This document shows positions 1 to 8,480 of a stretch of DNA of 33,283 nt, piece by piece. The first letter of the stretch is position 1. Every line of letters begins with the position of its first letter. Both the position numbers and the translations under genes were made by a program. The DNA lies in NCBI GenBank assembly GCA_947460255.1, contig CANHIS010000032.1:1-33283 (forward strand). Reading direction: 5' to 3'. Origin of the DNA: Bacteroidota bacterium. GTDB taxonomy: Bacteria > Bacteroidota > Bacteroidia > M30B66. A model generated the notes under the pieces. That model was not told the DNA's origin. It saw only the letters and a program-made list of their open reading frames with translations, and did no database searches.

Positions 1-408
1 ATTTAATTTCTTGCCTATAATTCTCACGGGTGCAAAACCTTCCTTTTCGAGGCAGGTAATTTCTGCACCCAAAGAACGTAAAGCCTCAATGAGTAAGTGT
101 TGCGGACGTTCTTTTAATCTTTCGGTTCCAGTTAAAATACCTGAATAATTCTCCGTTGCAGCAAAAAAAGCTAGTGCAAATCGAAAGGTCGTTCCACCAT
201 CACCAGCATCAGCAAAATCAGGCTTATTCGATAATAAATGATGTAATTTCTGTGAATCATCTGCATCAGAAATTATTTCAGGAACAATTGCTCCATTCGA
301 AACTTGCTGAAGTACCAACAATCGGTTGCAAATGCTCTTGGAAGCAGGCAATTGAGGTTGCGCATTGATAGTTCGCGTTGAAGAAACCAGTTCTAGTGTT
401 TCAGGCAT
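1..408 (-). CDS. aroA: 3-phosphoshikimate 1-carboxyvinyltransferase (EPSP synthase), partial
   Basis: This enzyme transfers enolpyruvate from PEP to shikimate-3-phosphate in the shikimate pathway, in the cytoplasm. Only the first 136 codons are visible; the gene continues past base 1. The start ATG reads leftward from 408 (M-P-E-T-L). The PEP-contact motif S-K-S-I-C-N-R lies at about residues 23-29. The family's glycine/arginine loop appears as DAGDGGTTFRF at 67-77, and the LTGTERLKERP stretch (92-102) matches the family's LTG-x-x-R-M-x-x-RP motif. The start overlaps the aroB stop by 8 nt, so the two consecutive shikimate-pathway genes are probably translationally coupled. The loop is more divergent than the textbook NAGT-A-M-R form, as is common in Bacteroidota. 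A plus-strand reading frame at 156-368 is its antisense shadow. Confidence 0.93.
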   Translation of the reverse strand, partial: MPETLELVSSTRTINAQPQLPASKSICNRLLVLQQVSNGAIVPEIISDADDSQKLHHLLSNKPDFADAGDGGTTFRFALAFFAATENYSGILTGTERLKERPQHLLIEALRSLGAEITCLEKEGFAPVRIIGKKLN

Positions 409-1444
409 GCAAATAATGCAAAATTGAAGCACGAATATACGTCTCATCAGGCTCGATTCCGACGAGTGGTAAACCAACCGATTCGAGCAGAGAGAATGTA
501 ATTTGCTGCTTATTTTTTTTGTCGTTGCGCATCAAAGCGATGATTTCATCCACAGAATTTTCCTCGATAATCACCTTTGGAAATTGGGTTGAAATATAAT
601 GCTGAATTTCTCGGCATTCGCCGGATGATAAACCGGTGCCAATTCGCATCGCCATTTCAGCCTCAATGAAAACGCCTGCTGCAACCGCAAATCCATGAGG
701 AATTTCCAGATTTTGCTGAAGGTTCCACGATTCTATGGCGTGAGCAGTTGTATGACCGAGGTTTAAAATTTGTCGGCGGCTTTGATCGCGAAAATCGGAA
801 TTCACCACCGATTCTTTAAAACGCGCATTGGCTTCTATCAAAGCATCAGGCGGACTTTGAAGCGTGTCGTATTGCTGAAACGCTTCCCAGGCTTGCCCTG
901 AAGTTAGCAAAGCATGTTTCATCATTTCTGCCCAGCCCGATTGAATTTCAACCTTCGATAAAGTTTCCAAGAATTTCGGGAAAATAAAGACCGATTGAGG
1001 ATGTGCAAAAACGCCTGCGATGTTTCTGAATTGGTTCACATTCACAGCAGTTTTTCCACCAATGGCAGCATCAACCATTCCCATTAACGTTGTTGGAATA
1101 TTGATGTATTGAATTCCTCTCTTGAAAGTTGAAGCAGCAAATCCACCCAAATCGGTTATAACTCCACCGCCAAGGTTAAAAAGCACTGAATTTCTGCCTA
1201 AGTTGAGCCTAAGCAGTTCTTCATATACTTTCGAAACTTGATCGAGATTTTTGTTGGCTTCTCCTTCTGGAATTACCAGAACTGGTGCATTGTTCAGGTG
1301 AGAAAAATCCTTCAACAATACAGGCAAACAATGCTCAACTGTATGACTATCGCACAAAATAGCGATTTCATTCTGCAATGTAGCTTCACGAAATTTTGCA
1401 AAAGATTCAGCTCCGAAATGGATATTTGAAAGCGGCTCCAACAT
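401..1444 (-). CDS. aroB: 3-dehydroquinate synthase
   Basis: This NAD- and metal-dependent enzyme converts DAHP to 3-dehydroquinate, the second step of the shikimate pathway. The 347 aa are a normal length. The NAD-binding signature GGGVITDLGGFAAS is at about residues 92-105, preceded by the PEGE-x-x-K motif (59-64). IPTTLMGMVDAAIGGKT (116-132) is the conserved substrate loop. Metal ligands predicted from the family are E173 (in WAEMMKH), H231 (in NLGHTTAHAIE) and H250 (in IPHGFAVAAG). The gene lies directly upstream of and overlaps aroA, and is divergent from proline dehydrogenase across a 172-nt intergenic region that should hold both promoters. I see nothing unusual in the sequence. Confidence 0.97.
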   Translation of the reverse strand: MLEPLSNIHFGAESFAKFREATLQNEIAILCDSHTVEHCLPVLLKDFSHLNNAPVLVIPEGEANKNLDQVSKVYEELLRLNLGRNSVLFNLGGGVITDLGGFAASTFKRGIQYINIPTTLMGMVDAAIGGKTAVNVNQFRNIAGVFAHPQSVFIFPKFLETLSKVEIQSGWAEMMKHALLTSGQAWEAFQQYDTLQSPPDALIEANARFKESVVNSDFRDQSRRQILNLGHTTAHAIESWNLQQNLEIPHGFAVAAGVFIEAEMAMRIGTGLSSGECREIQHYISTQFPKVIIEENSVDEIIALMRNDKKNKQQITFSLLESVGLPLVGIEPDETYIRASILHYLHA

Positions 1445-1616
1445 GTCGCTAAGGTCTGTAATTTCTGTATATCCAACACCAATTAGGATGGAAATGACGG
1501 ATCAAAATAAATAATCTGCTCATCAACAAAACAAGCCTTTGGCTGTCTTATGGGTGAATAAACTTCTCCAACCAATACGGAGATTTACATAATTTTACGG
1601 CGGTCAACCACAGTAC

Positions 1617-2777
1617 ATGATATCATTCGACAATACAGAAATTGCCTTCAAATACCGAAATACCAACGAATTGAAGAAAGCCTGGTGGCTCTTCAGGATG
1701 ATCGGCAACAACCAATTTGTAAAGTTCAGTAAACCGTTTGCAGGTATCGCATCGAGCCTTGCCCCTACGCGATTCTTGATCAAACAAACGATTTATGCGC
1801 ACTTCTGTGGAGGCGAAACCATCCGCGAATGCGAAAAAACAATTGGGGCCTTAGCCAATTTCAACGTTGGAACAATCCTCGATTATTCGGTTGAAGGCAA
1901 AGAGTCGGAAGAAGATTTCGATCGTACATTGGAGGAAATCATGGATACCCAAGACCGTGCAGTGTTGGATGACCAAGTTCCATTTTGTGTGTTCAAGCTT
2001 ACCGGATTGGCTCGCTTCGGATTGTTGGAAAAAGTGAGCGCAGGTGAAACACTTACAGATTCAGAAAAGCATGAATTTGAAAAGGTAAAACAACGCGTTG
2101 AAAAGCTTTGCAAAAAGGCCGTTGAGACCGATCGAAAGCTTATGCTCGATGCTGAAGACAGTTGGATTCAACAAGTGATGGACGATCTGATTCTCGATAT
2201 GATGCGCAAGTACAACACCGAGAAGCCTATCGTTTACAATACCTTCCAAATGTATCGACACGACCGTTTAGCGCTTCTCAAAGAGTGGCACGAAATAGCG
2301 GTGAATGAAGGATTTTATGTTGGCGTTAAAGTCGTTCGTGGTGCTTACATGGAAAAGGAAAGGAAACGTGCCAAAGAATTAGGCTACTTAGATCCAATTC
2401 AGCCCGATAAAGCTTCTTCCGACCGCGACTACAATGCAGCTTTGGAATTCATTACCAGCAATATAGATCGCTTCGGACTTTGCGCTGGTACACACAACGA
2501 GCAAAGTTCAATGTTGCTCACCAAGTTGATGCAAGAGAAAAACATCCCATCAAATACCTCACAGATTTATTTTTCACAATTGTTGGGAATGAGCGACCAC
2601 ATCAGCTTTAACCTTGCACATGCGGGCTACAATGTGGCTAAATATGTACCGTATGGTCCTGTGAAAGAAGTACTTCCATACCTTATCCGCAGGGCGGAAG
2701 AAAACACTTCGGTAGCTGGTCAAACCAGCCGAGAACTGGCATTATTGACCCGTGAAGTTAAGCGCAGAAAAGCCTGA
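1617..2777 (+). CDS. Proline dehydrogenase (monofunctional PutA/PRODH family)
   Basis: This is an FAD-dependent enzyme that oxidises L-proline to 1-pyrroline-5-carboxylate, the first step of proline catabolism. The 386 aa match the stand-alone Bacteroidota form and lack the P5C-dehydrogenase domain of PutA. Conserved barrel segments include KLMLDAED near residue 174, VYNTFQMYRHDRL, the VVRGAYMEKER strand (about 239-249), GTHNE, and YVPYGPVKEVLPYLIRR. The C-terminal R358-R359 with E362 corresponds to the proline-binding Arg-Arg-x-x-Glu of PutA (R555, R556, E559 in E. coli). The start ATG at 1617 follows a 172-nt gap shared with divergent aroB. The same aroB/PRODH neighbourhood is, from memory, common in Flavobacteriia; this was not checked. 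Confidence 0.95.
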   Translation: MISFDNTEIAFKYRNTNELKKAWWLFRMIGNNQFVKFSKPFAGIASSLAPTRFLIKQTIYAHFCGGETIRECEKTIGALANFNVGTILDYSVEGKESEEDFDRTLEEIMDTQDRAVLDDQVPFCVFKLTGLARFGLLEKVSAGETLTDSEKHEFEKVKQRVEKLCKKAVETDRKLMLDAEDSWIQQVMDDLILDMMRKYNTEKPIVYNTFQMYRHDRLALLKEWHEIAVNEGFYVGVKVVRGAYMEKERKRAKELGYLDPIQPDKASSDRDYNAALEFITSNIDRFGLCAGTHNEQSSMLLTKLMQEKNIPSNTSQIYFSQLLGMSDHISFNLAHAGYNVAKYVPYGPVKEVLPYLIRRAEENTSVAGQTSRELALLTREVKRRKA

Positions 2778-2813
2778 TAACATTTGGTGCTTTCAGATTT
2801 TTCAGGAATTCAT

Positions 2814-2821
2814 TAAGTTTG
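2814..2821 (+). promoter_or_regulatory. Putative Bacteroidota -7 promoter box (TAnnTTTG) upstream of 2838
   Basis: TAAGTTTG matches the Bacteroidota -7 consensus TAnnTTTG exactly and lies 17 nt before the ATG at 2838. A TTTG at 2783-2786 could be the -33 element, but the 27-nt spacing is longer than the usual ~20. If real, this would start a transcript for the small secreted protein and the downstream TPR genes, separate from proline dehydrogenase. Confidence 0.4.
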
Positions 2822-2837
2822 AATCCTCGTAGAAAAT

Positions 2838-3389
2838 ATGAAGTACGCTATCCTGTTTGTTGCCCTATTTGCTGCAGTATTTCTGATACATCCCCCGCAA
2901 AGCGTTCGTGATGCTGATGATGAATGGACGCAAGTATCGAATGCTTTGATGTTAGAGGTTCCTTCGTGTTATTCAAATGGGATGATCAAACTCGGGCAAA
3001 CGCCTGATCAAGTGCTTACTGCCATGGAAATTCGTCCTGAGGAAGAAATAAACGGCTCGAAGCTATTTTGGAAATGGAAGCAGCACAATGAAATTGCAGG
3101 AACCGATACTTTAATCACTTGTACTTTCGATAAATCAAGGCTCATCGAGCTTGAAGCAGTTACGATGTCTCATCAAACTCAAGCCTCAAAGAAAGAATTG
3201 CTTGATGTTGTTTCATCGGATTTAGGTTGTTTGCAAGATGTGGCCAACGTGCTCTTGGAAGGCAAAAACCTTTCGTACATAGAAGAAGAATTGGCGGTTC
3301 AACAAGAATTTCGCATTTTAAAATCCGACAATGGGTACACCGGAATTCGATACAATTTGAAATACAACAACAACGAAATCAACTCCTAA
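2838..3389 (+). CDS. Secreted protein of unknown function (183 aa)
   Basis: I do not recognise a family. The N-terminus (MKYAILFVALFAAVFLIHPP) is a hydrophobic export signal or membrane anchor; no lipobox cysteine is visible, so a lipoprotein is unlikely. The mature part is soluble and mixed-charge, with two cysteines near residues 37 and 95 and one near 131. The segment LGQTPDQVLTAME resembles the start of small SmpA/OmlA-like or BamE-like domains, which often begin with G-x-T-x-x-x-V, but the match is too weak to name. It lies 60 nt after proline dehydrogenase and 9 nt before the first TPR gene, so it is probably the first gene of the TPR cluster. Confidence 0.75.
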   Translation: MKYAILFVALFAAVFLIHPPQSVRDADDEWTQVSNALMLEVPSCYSNGMIKLGQTPDQVLTAMEIRPEEEINGSKLFWKWKQHNEIAGTDTLITCTFDKSRLIELEAVTMSHQTQASKKELLDVVSSDLGCLQDVANVLLEGKNLSYIEEELAVQQEFRILKSDNGYTGIRYNLKYNNNEINS

Positions 3390-3398
3390 CTTACCGGA

Positions 3399-4211
3399 AT
3401 GAAAGTAAAATTTACGCTCAGTTTGTTTTTGATGTTTGGATTTGGCTTGATGCTTCAGGCTCAAACTCCAACGAAAGAAGAAATCCTTGCACATATTACC
3501 AACGGAGAAGGTGCAAATGCACTTGAAAAAGCAGAACGTTTGGTAAAGTACGATCCAGATGCGGCTGAAAATTATTTTATCCGTGGAAGAGCATTTCTAT
3601 CGATGAAAAATGCAGTTTCAGCGTTGAAAGATTTCAACAAGGCTGATTCTCTGAAATTAGAAACAGCTGAATTGTATTTCCGAAAAGCAACAACACTATC
3701 ATTGTTAGGTAAATACAAAGATGCGATTGTATCGTTTGATAAATCTTTAAAACTTGATGACCGTAACGCTTTGGCTGTTTACAACCGTGGTTTGGCTTAT
3801 GTAGATTTGGGGAATGACGATATGGCGATGAAGGATTTTAACAATGCCATCGATCTAAATCCTTCGCTTGCAGAGGCCTATTTGAGTCGAGCTGAATTGA
3901 GTTTTGAAGCTGAAAACTTTAAATACACGATCAAAGATTGCAATAAAGTGATCGAATTGAATCCCAATTTTGCAGATGCCTACTATTTCCGAGGAGTTGC
4001 TCGTGGAGGAACGGAAAACGATAAAGAAGCGATCGAAGATTTCAACAAATGCATTCAGCTTAATCCAAACCACGACCAAGCATTGAGTTATAGAGGTTCG
4101 GCAAAGTTTCTTTCGGGGAACAAAAAAGGCGCCTGTTCGGATTGGAAAAAAGCGATGGAATTGGGGAATGACGATGCTGAAAACAGCTATAATTCTTACT
4201 GTGTAGAATAA
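3399..4211 (+). CDS. Secreted tetratricopeptide-repeat protein (270 aa)
   Basis: This is a periplasmic or outer-membrane-associated TPR scaffold; the binding partner cannot be inferred. The signal peptide is residues 1 to about 22, ending L-Q-A-Q. About six TPR units follow, seen as repeated A-x-x-x-[YF]-x-x-[AR]-x-x-x-x-x-x-x-x-x-[AY]-x-x-D-[FC]-[ND]-K and L-[ND]-P-N boundaries. The last unit ends in a cap with C246 and C268, spaced 22 residues apart and ending ELGNDDA...NSYC. The next two genes have the same cap with identical spacing. The stop is 6 nt before the next start, so co-transcription is very likely. Confidence 0.9.
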   Translation: MKVKFTLSLFLMFGFGLMLQAQTPTKEEILAHITNGEGANALEKAERLVKYDPDAAENYFIRGRAFLSMKNAVSALKDFNKADSLKLETAELYFRKATTLSLLGKYKDAIVSFDKSLKLDDRNALAVYNRGLAYVDLGNDDMAMKDFNNAIDLNPSLAEAYLSRAELSFEAENFKYTIKDCNKVIELNPNFADAYYFRGVARGGTENDKEAIEDFNKCIQLNPNHDQALSYRGSAKFLSGNKKGACSDWKKAMELGNDDAENSYNSYCVE

Positions 4212-4217
4212 AAGAAA

Positions 4218-4589
4218 ATGAACAAAATCATCCTTACTTTAACCAGTGTAATTCTGTCGATTTCGGCAGTTTCTGGCCAAGCAGATCAATACAGCACTCT
4301 TTACAACGAAGGCGTTGAAAAAATTGGCAAAAAACAATACCGAGAAGCCATTGCATTATTTGACAATGCGATCTTATTAAAGCCAGACTACAAAGAAGCA
4401 ATTATGGCCCGTGGACAGTCATTCTTGATGATTGAAGAACGCGACAAAGCATGTGCAGATTTCGCATTAAGCACCAAACTCGGATGGGCTCCAGCGAAAG
4501 AATATGTTGAAAAATATTGTGGTGCTAATGCTCCTGGAAGAAAATTAAAAACCAAAAAGGCAACCAACGCTAGTGGGCAATCTAAATAA
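4218..4589 (+). CDS. Short secreted TPR protein (123 aa)
   Basis: A signal peptide (about residues 1-20, ending V-S-G-Q) is followed by one to two TPR units (YNEGVEKIGKKQYREAIALF, then LLKPDYKEAIMARGQSFLMI). The C-terminal cap has C79 and C101, 22 residues apart as in both neighbouring TPR proteins. After the cap comes a basic, low-complexity tail rich in lysine (KLKTKKATNASGQSK) that the others lack. The start follows the previous stop by 6 nt, and the 3' end overlaps the next gene's GTG start by 17 nt. It looks like a shortened paralogue of its neighbours. Function unknown. Confidence 0.85.
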   Translation: MNKIILTLTSVILSISAVSGQADQYSTLYNEGVEKIGKKQYREAIALFDNAILLKPDYKEAIMARGQSFLMIEERDKACADFALSTKLGWAPAKEYVEKYCGANAPGRKLKTKKATNASGQSK

Positions 4590-5187
4590 GTGGTTTCTGA
4601 TTTCTTTGCTGTTCTTAACAGTTAATATTTCAGCACAGAAAACAGCCGACGACTTTTACAATAGCGGCACTGCAAGAGGATTAAAGGAAGAATATTTATC
4701 CGCAGTTGCAGATTTTTCGGAAGCTCTTGCACTTCAACCAGATTTTGAAGATGCTCGCTACAATCGAGGCATTTGCTACATCAAAATGAAACGATACAAG
4801 GAAGCCGTCGCAGATTTTAACATCATTTTAAAGAAACTTCCAGAAAGCGCCAGAACACTCAATCAAAGAGGATTAGCTAAGCACTTGCTGGGCGATTACA
4901 CTGGAGCTCTTACAGATTTCAACGACGCAATTGCGCTGAATCCAAAAGATGTTACAGCTTATGGAAATCGTGGCCAAAACCATTATTTGATGAACAATTA
5001 TGCTGAAGCCATTGCGGATTACGATGCGGCAATCGCCATGGAATCTTCGAATGGGAAATATCATTTCAAGCGCGGAGTTATCTTATATCTCTCAGGAAAT
5101 CGTGAAGCTGGCTGCATCGACCTTCAAAAATCGGGCGAACTAGGACACCTAGAAGCTTTCGATATTCTGAAATTCTACTGTCGATAA
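4573..5187 (+). CDS. Secreted TPR protein (204 aa), GTG start
   Basis: This is the third TPR paralogue in the row. The GTG at 4573 is chosen because it is the only start that leaves an intact signal peptide (GNLNKWFLISLLFLTVNISA-Q); the next in-frame ATG lies far inside the repeats. It overlaps the previous gene by 17 nt. About four TPR units are visible, with boundaries such as ALALQPDFEDARYNRG and AIALNPKDVTAYGNRG. The C-terminal cap has C181 and C203 with the same 22-residue spacing as its two neighbours. The next gene starts 19 nt downstream. Likely periplasmic; partner unknown. Confidence 0.87.
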   Translation: MGNLNKWFLISLLFLTVNISAQKTADDFYNSGTARGLKEEYLSAVADFSEALALQPDFEDARYNRGICYIKMKRYKEAVADFNIILKKLPESARTLNQRGLAKHLLGDYTGALTDFNDAIALNPKDVTAYGNRGQNHYLMNNYAEAIADYDAAIAMESSNGKYHFKRGVILYLSGNREAGCIDLQKSGELGHLEAFDILKFYCR

Positions 5188-5206
5188 TCCTTCTCAGGAC
5201 TACAAA

Positions 5207-6112
5207 ATGGCACTGTTGGCATATCCAATTTTATTGATCATTTATACACTTTCATGGCTTCCGATGTGGATGCTTTATGGGGTGGCGGATTTTGCCTATT
5301 TCATTCTGTACACAGTGTTGAAATATCGGGTGAAGGTTACAAGAAAAAATCTCCGAAATGCCTTTCCCGACAAGTCGGACAGCGAGTTGCTCGTTATAGA
5401 AAAGCGCTTTTACCGACACATTGGTGATGTTCTCGTTGAAACTATAAAATCGTTCAGCATTTCTGCTTCTTCATTGAAGAAAAGAATGAAAGTGCTCAAC
5501 CCCGAATTGCTTGAACAATATTACCTGCAAAAACGGTCGGTAATTGCCACAACTGGCCACTATGGAAACTGGGAATGGGCAGCAATGACACTCTCCTTGC
5601 ATTGCGAGAAAAACTTCAGGGCAAAAGGCCTTTACTTACCTTTAAAGAATAAAGTATTCAATCGTGCGATGATTCGCTCCAGAAGCCGCTTTGGTGTTAA
5701 TCTCGTTTCAGTAACTGAAATCAGCGAGGTGATGGAACAAACCAAAAATGACTGCTGCATCTGGGGATTAATCGTGGATCAAAGTCCGGGGCGACCAGAA
5801 AAAGCACTTTGGATGAATTTCCTCAACCAAGAAACACCAGTTGCTGCGGGAACCGAAAAATACGCGCGACAATACAATATGGTAGTGGTGTACGGGAAAA
5901 TCACCAAGGTGAAACGGGGTTGGTACACCTTAGAATATTTACCGGTGATCGATAGCGCAGCATCAAGCCCAGTGGGAGAAATCACCTCAAGGCATACTTC
6001 CGAATTAGAAAAAGTGATCAAGGCAGAACCTTCGTATTGGCTTTGGACGCACAAACGCTGGAAACACAAAAGACCTGAAGGCATTTCAATGGTTCAATCA
6101 TTCGGAAAATGA
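5207..6112 (+). CDS. Lysophospholipid/lipid A acyltransferase family protein (LpxL/HtrB-like)
   Basis: This inner-membrane acyltransferase probably adds secondary acyl chains to lipid A or another amphiphile. A hydrophobic N-terminal segment (residues 3-35) is the membrane anchor. The catalytic H-x4-E motif is GHYGNWEW, with H118 and E123. The RNAF-P motif near residue 48 and LIVDQSPGRPEKALWMNFL (about 187-205) are typical of the family, as is the C-terminal W-x-W-x-H-x-R-W-K-x-R segment. The 301 aa are normal. The stop overlaps the rarA start (ATGA), so the two genes are translationally coupled. Substrate specificity cannot be read from the sequence. Confidence 0.92.
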   Translation: MALLAYPILLIIYTLSWLPMWMLYGVADFAYFILYTVLKYRVKVTRKNLRNAFPDKSDSELLVIEKRFYRHIGDVLVETIKSFSISASSLKKRMKVLNPELLEQYYLQKRSVIATTGHYGNWEWAAMTLSLHCEKNFRAKGLYLPLKNKVFNRAMIRSRSRFGVNLVSVTEISEVMEQTKNDCCIWGLIVDQSPGRPEKALWMNFLNQETPVAAGTEKYARQYNMVVVYGKITKVKRGWYTLEYLPVIDSAASSPVGEITSRHTSELEKVIKAEPSYWLWTHKRWKHKRPEGISMVQSFGK

Positions 6113-7401
6113 GTTTACATCTTCCAAATGAGCCATTGGCCGAAAGAATGCGCCCTTCCACTTTGGAAGATTATGCCGGACAACAGCATTTGTTGGGCGA
6201 AGGTTCGGTGTTGCGTAAAATCTTGGATCAAAAAATCCCGCTGCCTTCTATCATTTTCTGGGGACCACCGGGTGTTGGAAAAACCACCTTGGCAAGATTA
6301 ATCGCTGAAGTTTCACAAACCCAAATCTATACCCTCAGCGCCATTGCATCGGGTGTAAAGGATGTTCGAGATGTGATCGATTCTGCTTCGCGACAAGGTG
6401 GATTGATGAAAAAACCAGTGTTGTTCATCGATGAGATTCACAGGTTTTCGAAATCTCAACAAGATTCGCTACTTGGAGCTGTGGAAAAAGGAATTGTGAC
6501 CTTGATTGGCGCTACAACCGAAAATCCTTCGTTCGAAGTGATACCCGCTTTGCTGTCGAGATGCCAAGTATACACCTTAAAATCGCTCGACAAAAACGAG
6601 TTGATTGCCTTGTTGCACCGAGCATTAAAGGAAGATCGTTACCTCAAAATGCGACCAGTTGAAATCGTTGAATCGGATGCCTTGTTGCGTTATTCGGGCG
6701 GTGATGCGAGGAAGTTGCTCAACCTGTTCGAACTGGTCATCAACACCTTTCCTGCGGGCGAAACTGCAGTAATTACGAACGAGCACACAACATCGGCACT
6801 GCAATCGAACTTGGCATTTTACGACAAGAATGGTGAGCAGCATTATGACATTGTATCGGCATTTATCAAGAGCATGCGCGGATCTGATCCGAATGCAGCT
6901 CTTTATTACCTAGCGAGGATGATGGAAGGTGGAGAAGATCCGAAATTCATCGCGCGAAGGATGTTGATTTTGGCAGCAGAAGACATCGGAAACGCCAATC
7001 CAACGGCTATGATTTTAGCCAACAATACCTTTCAATCGGTGGCGGTAATCGGGTACCCGGAATGCGACCTACTGCTGGCACAAACTGTAGTGTATTTGGC
7101 ATGTTCACCGAAGAGTAATGCTTCCTACATGGCGATCCGCGCAGCGCAGGATTTTGTGAGGAAGACCGGCGATTTGCCGATACCATTGCATTTGAGGAAT
7201 GCGCCCACGAAGCTGATGAAAGAACTCGGTTACGGTGAAGAATACCTTTATGCTCATTCGTACTCGGGCAATTTCGTTGATCAAGAATTTATGCCTGAAG
7301 CTGCGGCTGGAACGAAGTTTTATGATCCTGGATCCAATCCAAGAGAAAACGAAATGCGCGAAAAATTGCGCAAACAATGGCAAGACAAATACGGCTACTG
7401 A
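6109..7401 (+). CDS. rarA: Replication-associated recombination protein A (AAA+ ATPase)
   Basis: RarA/MgsA is a cytoplasmic AAA+ ATPase related to clamp loaders that acts at stalled or gapped replication forks. The Walker A motif GPPGVGKTT is at residues 52-60 (K58, T59). Walker B is VLFIDEIHRF with D108 and E109, followed by the family's S-K-x-Q-Q-D-x-L-L. Sensor 1 lies in LIGATTENPSFE. The C-terminal tetramerisation region carries the hallmark MRGSDPNAALYYLARM and PKFIARRMLILAAEDIG. The 430 aa are a normal length. It is the last gene of this plus-strand run and converges on the DUF4256 gene with only 22 nt between the stops; no clear hairpin terminator is visible there. Confidence 0.97.
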   Translation: MSLHLPNEPLAERMRPSTLEDYAGQQHLLGEGSVLRKILDQKIPLPSIIFWGPPGVGKTTLARLIAEVSQTQIYTLSAIASGVKDVRDVIDSASRQGGLMKKPVLFIDEIHRFSKSQQDSLLGAVEKGIVTLIGATTENPSFEVIPALLSRCQVYTLKSLDKNELIALLHRALKEDRYLKMRPVEIVESDALLRYSGGDARKLLNLFELVINTFPAGETAVITNEHTTSALQSNLAFYDKNGEQHYDIVSAFIKSMRGSDPNAALYYLARMMEGGEDPKFIARRMLILAAEDIGNANPTAMILANNTFQSVAVIGYPECDLLLAQTVVYLACSPKSNASYMAIRAAQDFVRKTGDLPIPLHLRNAPTKLMKELGYGEEYLYAHSYSGNFVDQEFMPEAAAGTKFYDPGSNPRENEMREKLRKQWQDKYGY

Positions 7402-7423
7402 GTTTGCTCAGTTTTGTGGTGAA

Positions 7424-7984
7424 TTAGATTTTCACGAACCCACGGAAAGCCCTACCCGCATAATAAGACTGCACTCCGTTGTGGTAGATAAATACCTGAC
7501 CATATCGGTAATCGCCGAAAATGGCTCCACCAAGTTTGCGGATGTTGTTGGGCGACTTAAGCCAGCTTGATGTCTTTTGGTCGAACGGACCGAATTGCTG
7601 AAGAAACCGGTATTGCTCTTCATTAAGCATTTCGATGCCCATTTCTGCCGCTGCCTCCATGGCGTTGTGTGCAGGTTTGTTTTCCTTGCGCGCGTCGAGA
7701 GCTTCACGGTCATAACAATAGCTTCTTCTGCCGGCAGGCGATTCGGGTGAGCAATCGAAGAAGATGAATTCACCTGTTGCAGCATCAAAATCAAGTACAT
7801 CAGGCTCTCCGCCTGTTTCCTCCATTTTATGAAGCGACCACAATTTTGCCTCTTGTGAAATCAAACGCGCTTCAACATCTATCCAATGAATGTCTTTGCT
7901 TCGCTTTTTGTTTTTCTCGAAGCGTTTTTGAAGGATATCCAAAAGATTGTTGCGTTGTTCAGCAGATAGCTTGAATGAAGTCAT
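7424..7984 (-). CDS. DUF4256 domain-containing protein
   Basis: This 186-aa soluble protein covers the whole DUF4256 family. Diagnostic segments are EETGGEPDVL near residue 61, FFDCSPESPAGRRSYCYDRE (about 73-92), MEAAAEMGIEML, and the C-terminal SSWLKSPNNIRKLGGAIFGD with YHNGVQSYYAGRAFRG. No signal peptide or membrane segment is present, so it should be cytoplasmic. The family has no established function. It stands alone, convergent with rarA and divergent from the large secretion locus. A plus-strand frame at 7975-8214 overlaps its start and is not supported as a gene. Confidence 0.92.
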   Translation of the reverse strand: MTSFKLSAEQRNNLLDILQKRFEKNKKRSKDIHWIDVEARLISQEAKLWSLHKMEETGGEPDVLDFDAATGEFIFFDCSPESPAGRRSYCYDREALDARKENKPAHNAMEAAAEMGIEMLNEEQYRFLQQFGPFDQKTSSWLKSPNNIRKLGGAIFGDYRYGQVFIYHNGVQSYYAGRAFRGFVKI

Positions 7985-8480
7985 GGCCTTGGTTTCGGAG
8001 GTTCAAAGGTCGAAGAAATCATGAAAATTTCAATTCGATATTTCGGAAAGAAAGGCAAAAGTTGATTCGGGTGAAAAATGAACTTGAATCGCTCAACTTA
8101 TTCACAGCCCAAAATGAGTATATGTATTCAGGACTCCCTAAAATCAACACTTGCAGACTGAAAAAGATATTCATTCAGCGCGGTTTTCAACAATCGACCA
8201 TTCATAAAGTTTGATTTTGAAAAAAGTATTTGTAGATTGCTGTAGAGTAACCCCATAACTTGTTGACAACCAAGAGCTCAATCCTTGCAAAACATCTGTA
8301 AACATTGAGTAATTGAAAAATCTGCCTATGATCAAACCGCTACACAACTTCAATCAGTCGATTTCCAAAGACAATCCTGAATAAACTTCAGCTTTCTAAC
8401 AAATCTTCCAGTTTTTTTGATCAAACGTTCGTTAATGCGAGCAAGATCAGATACCTTATAAACGACTGATTTACAAACAC
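7985..8480. other. Intergenic region between DUF4256 and the adhesin locus
   Basis: These ~500 nt are AT-rich and should hold the divergent promoters for the DUF4256 gene and the 8481-20564 locus. I found no exact TAnnTTTG box in a convincing position. A 10-bp perfect palindrome TTTGATCAAA lies at 8416-8425, about 55 nt before the first start codon, and could be an operator. No RNA gene or convincing small gene is visible. Confidence 0.5.

Noticed and set aside
7975-8214. Plus-strand 79-codon frame before the adhesin locus
   Set aside because: It starts inside the 5' end of the DUF4256 gene, has no recognisable domain or signal, and lies in what should be the divergent promoter region.
8416-8425. 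TTTGATCAAA palindrome as a firm operator
   Set aside because: A 10-bp palindrome in AT-rich DNA is easily expected by chance; it is mentioned only as a possibility within the intergenic entry.
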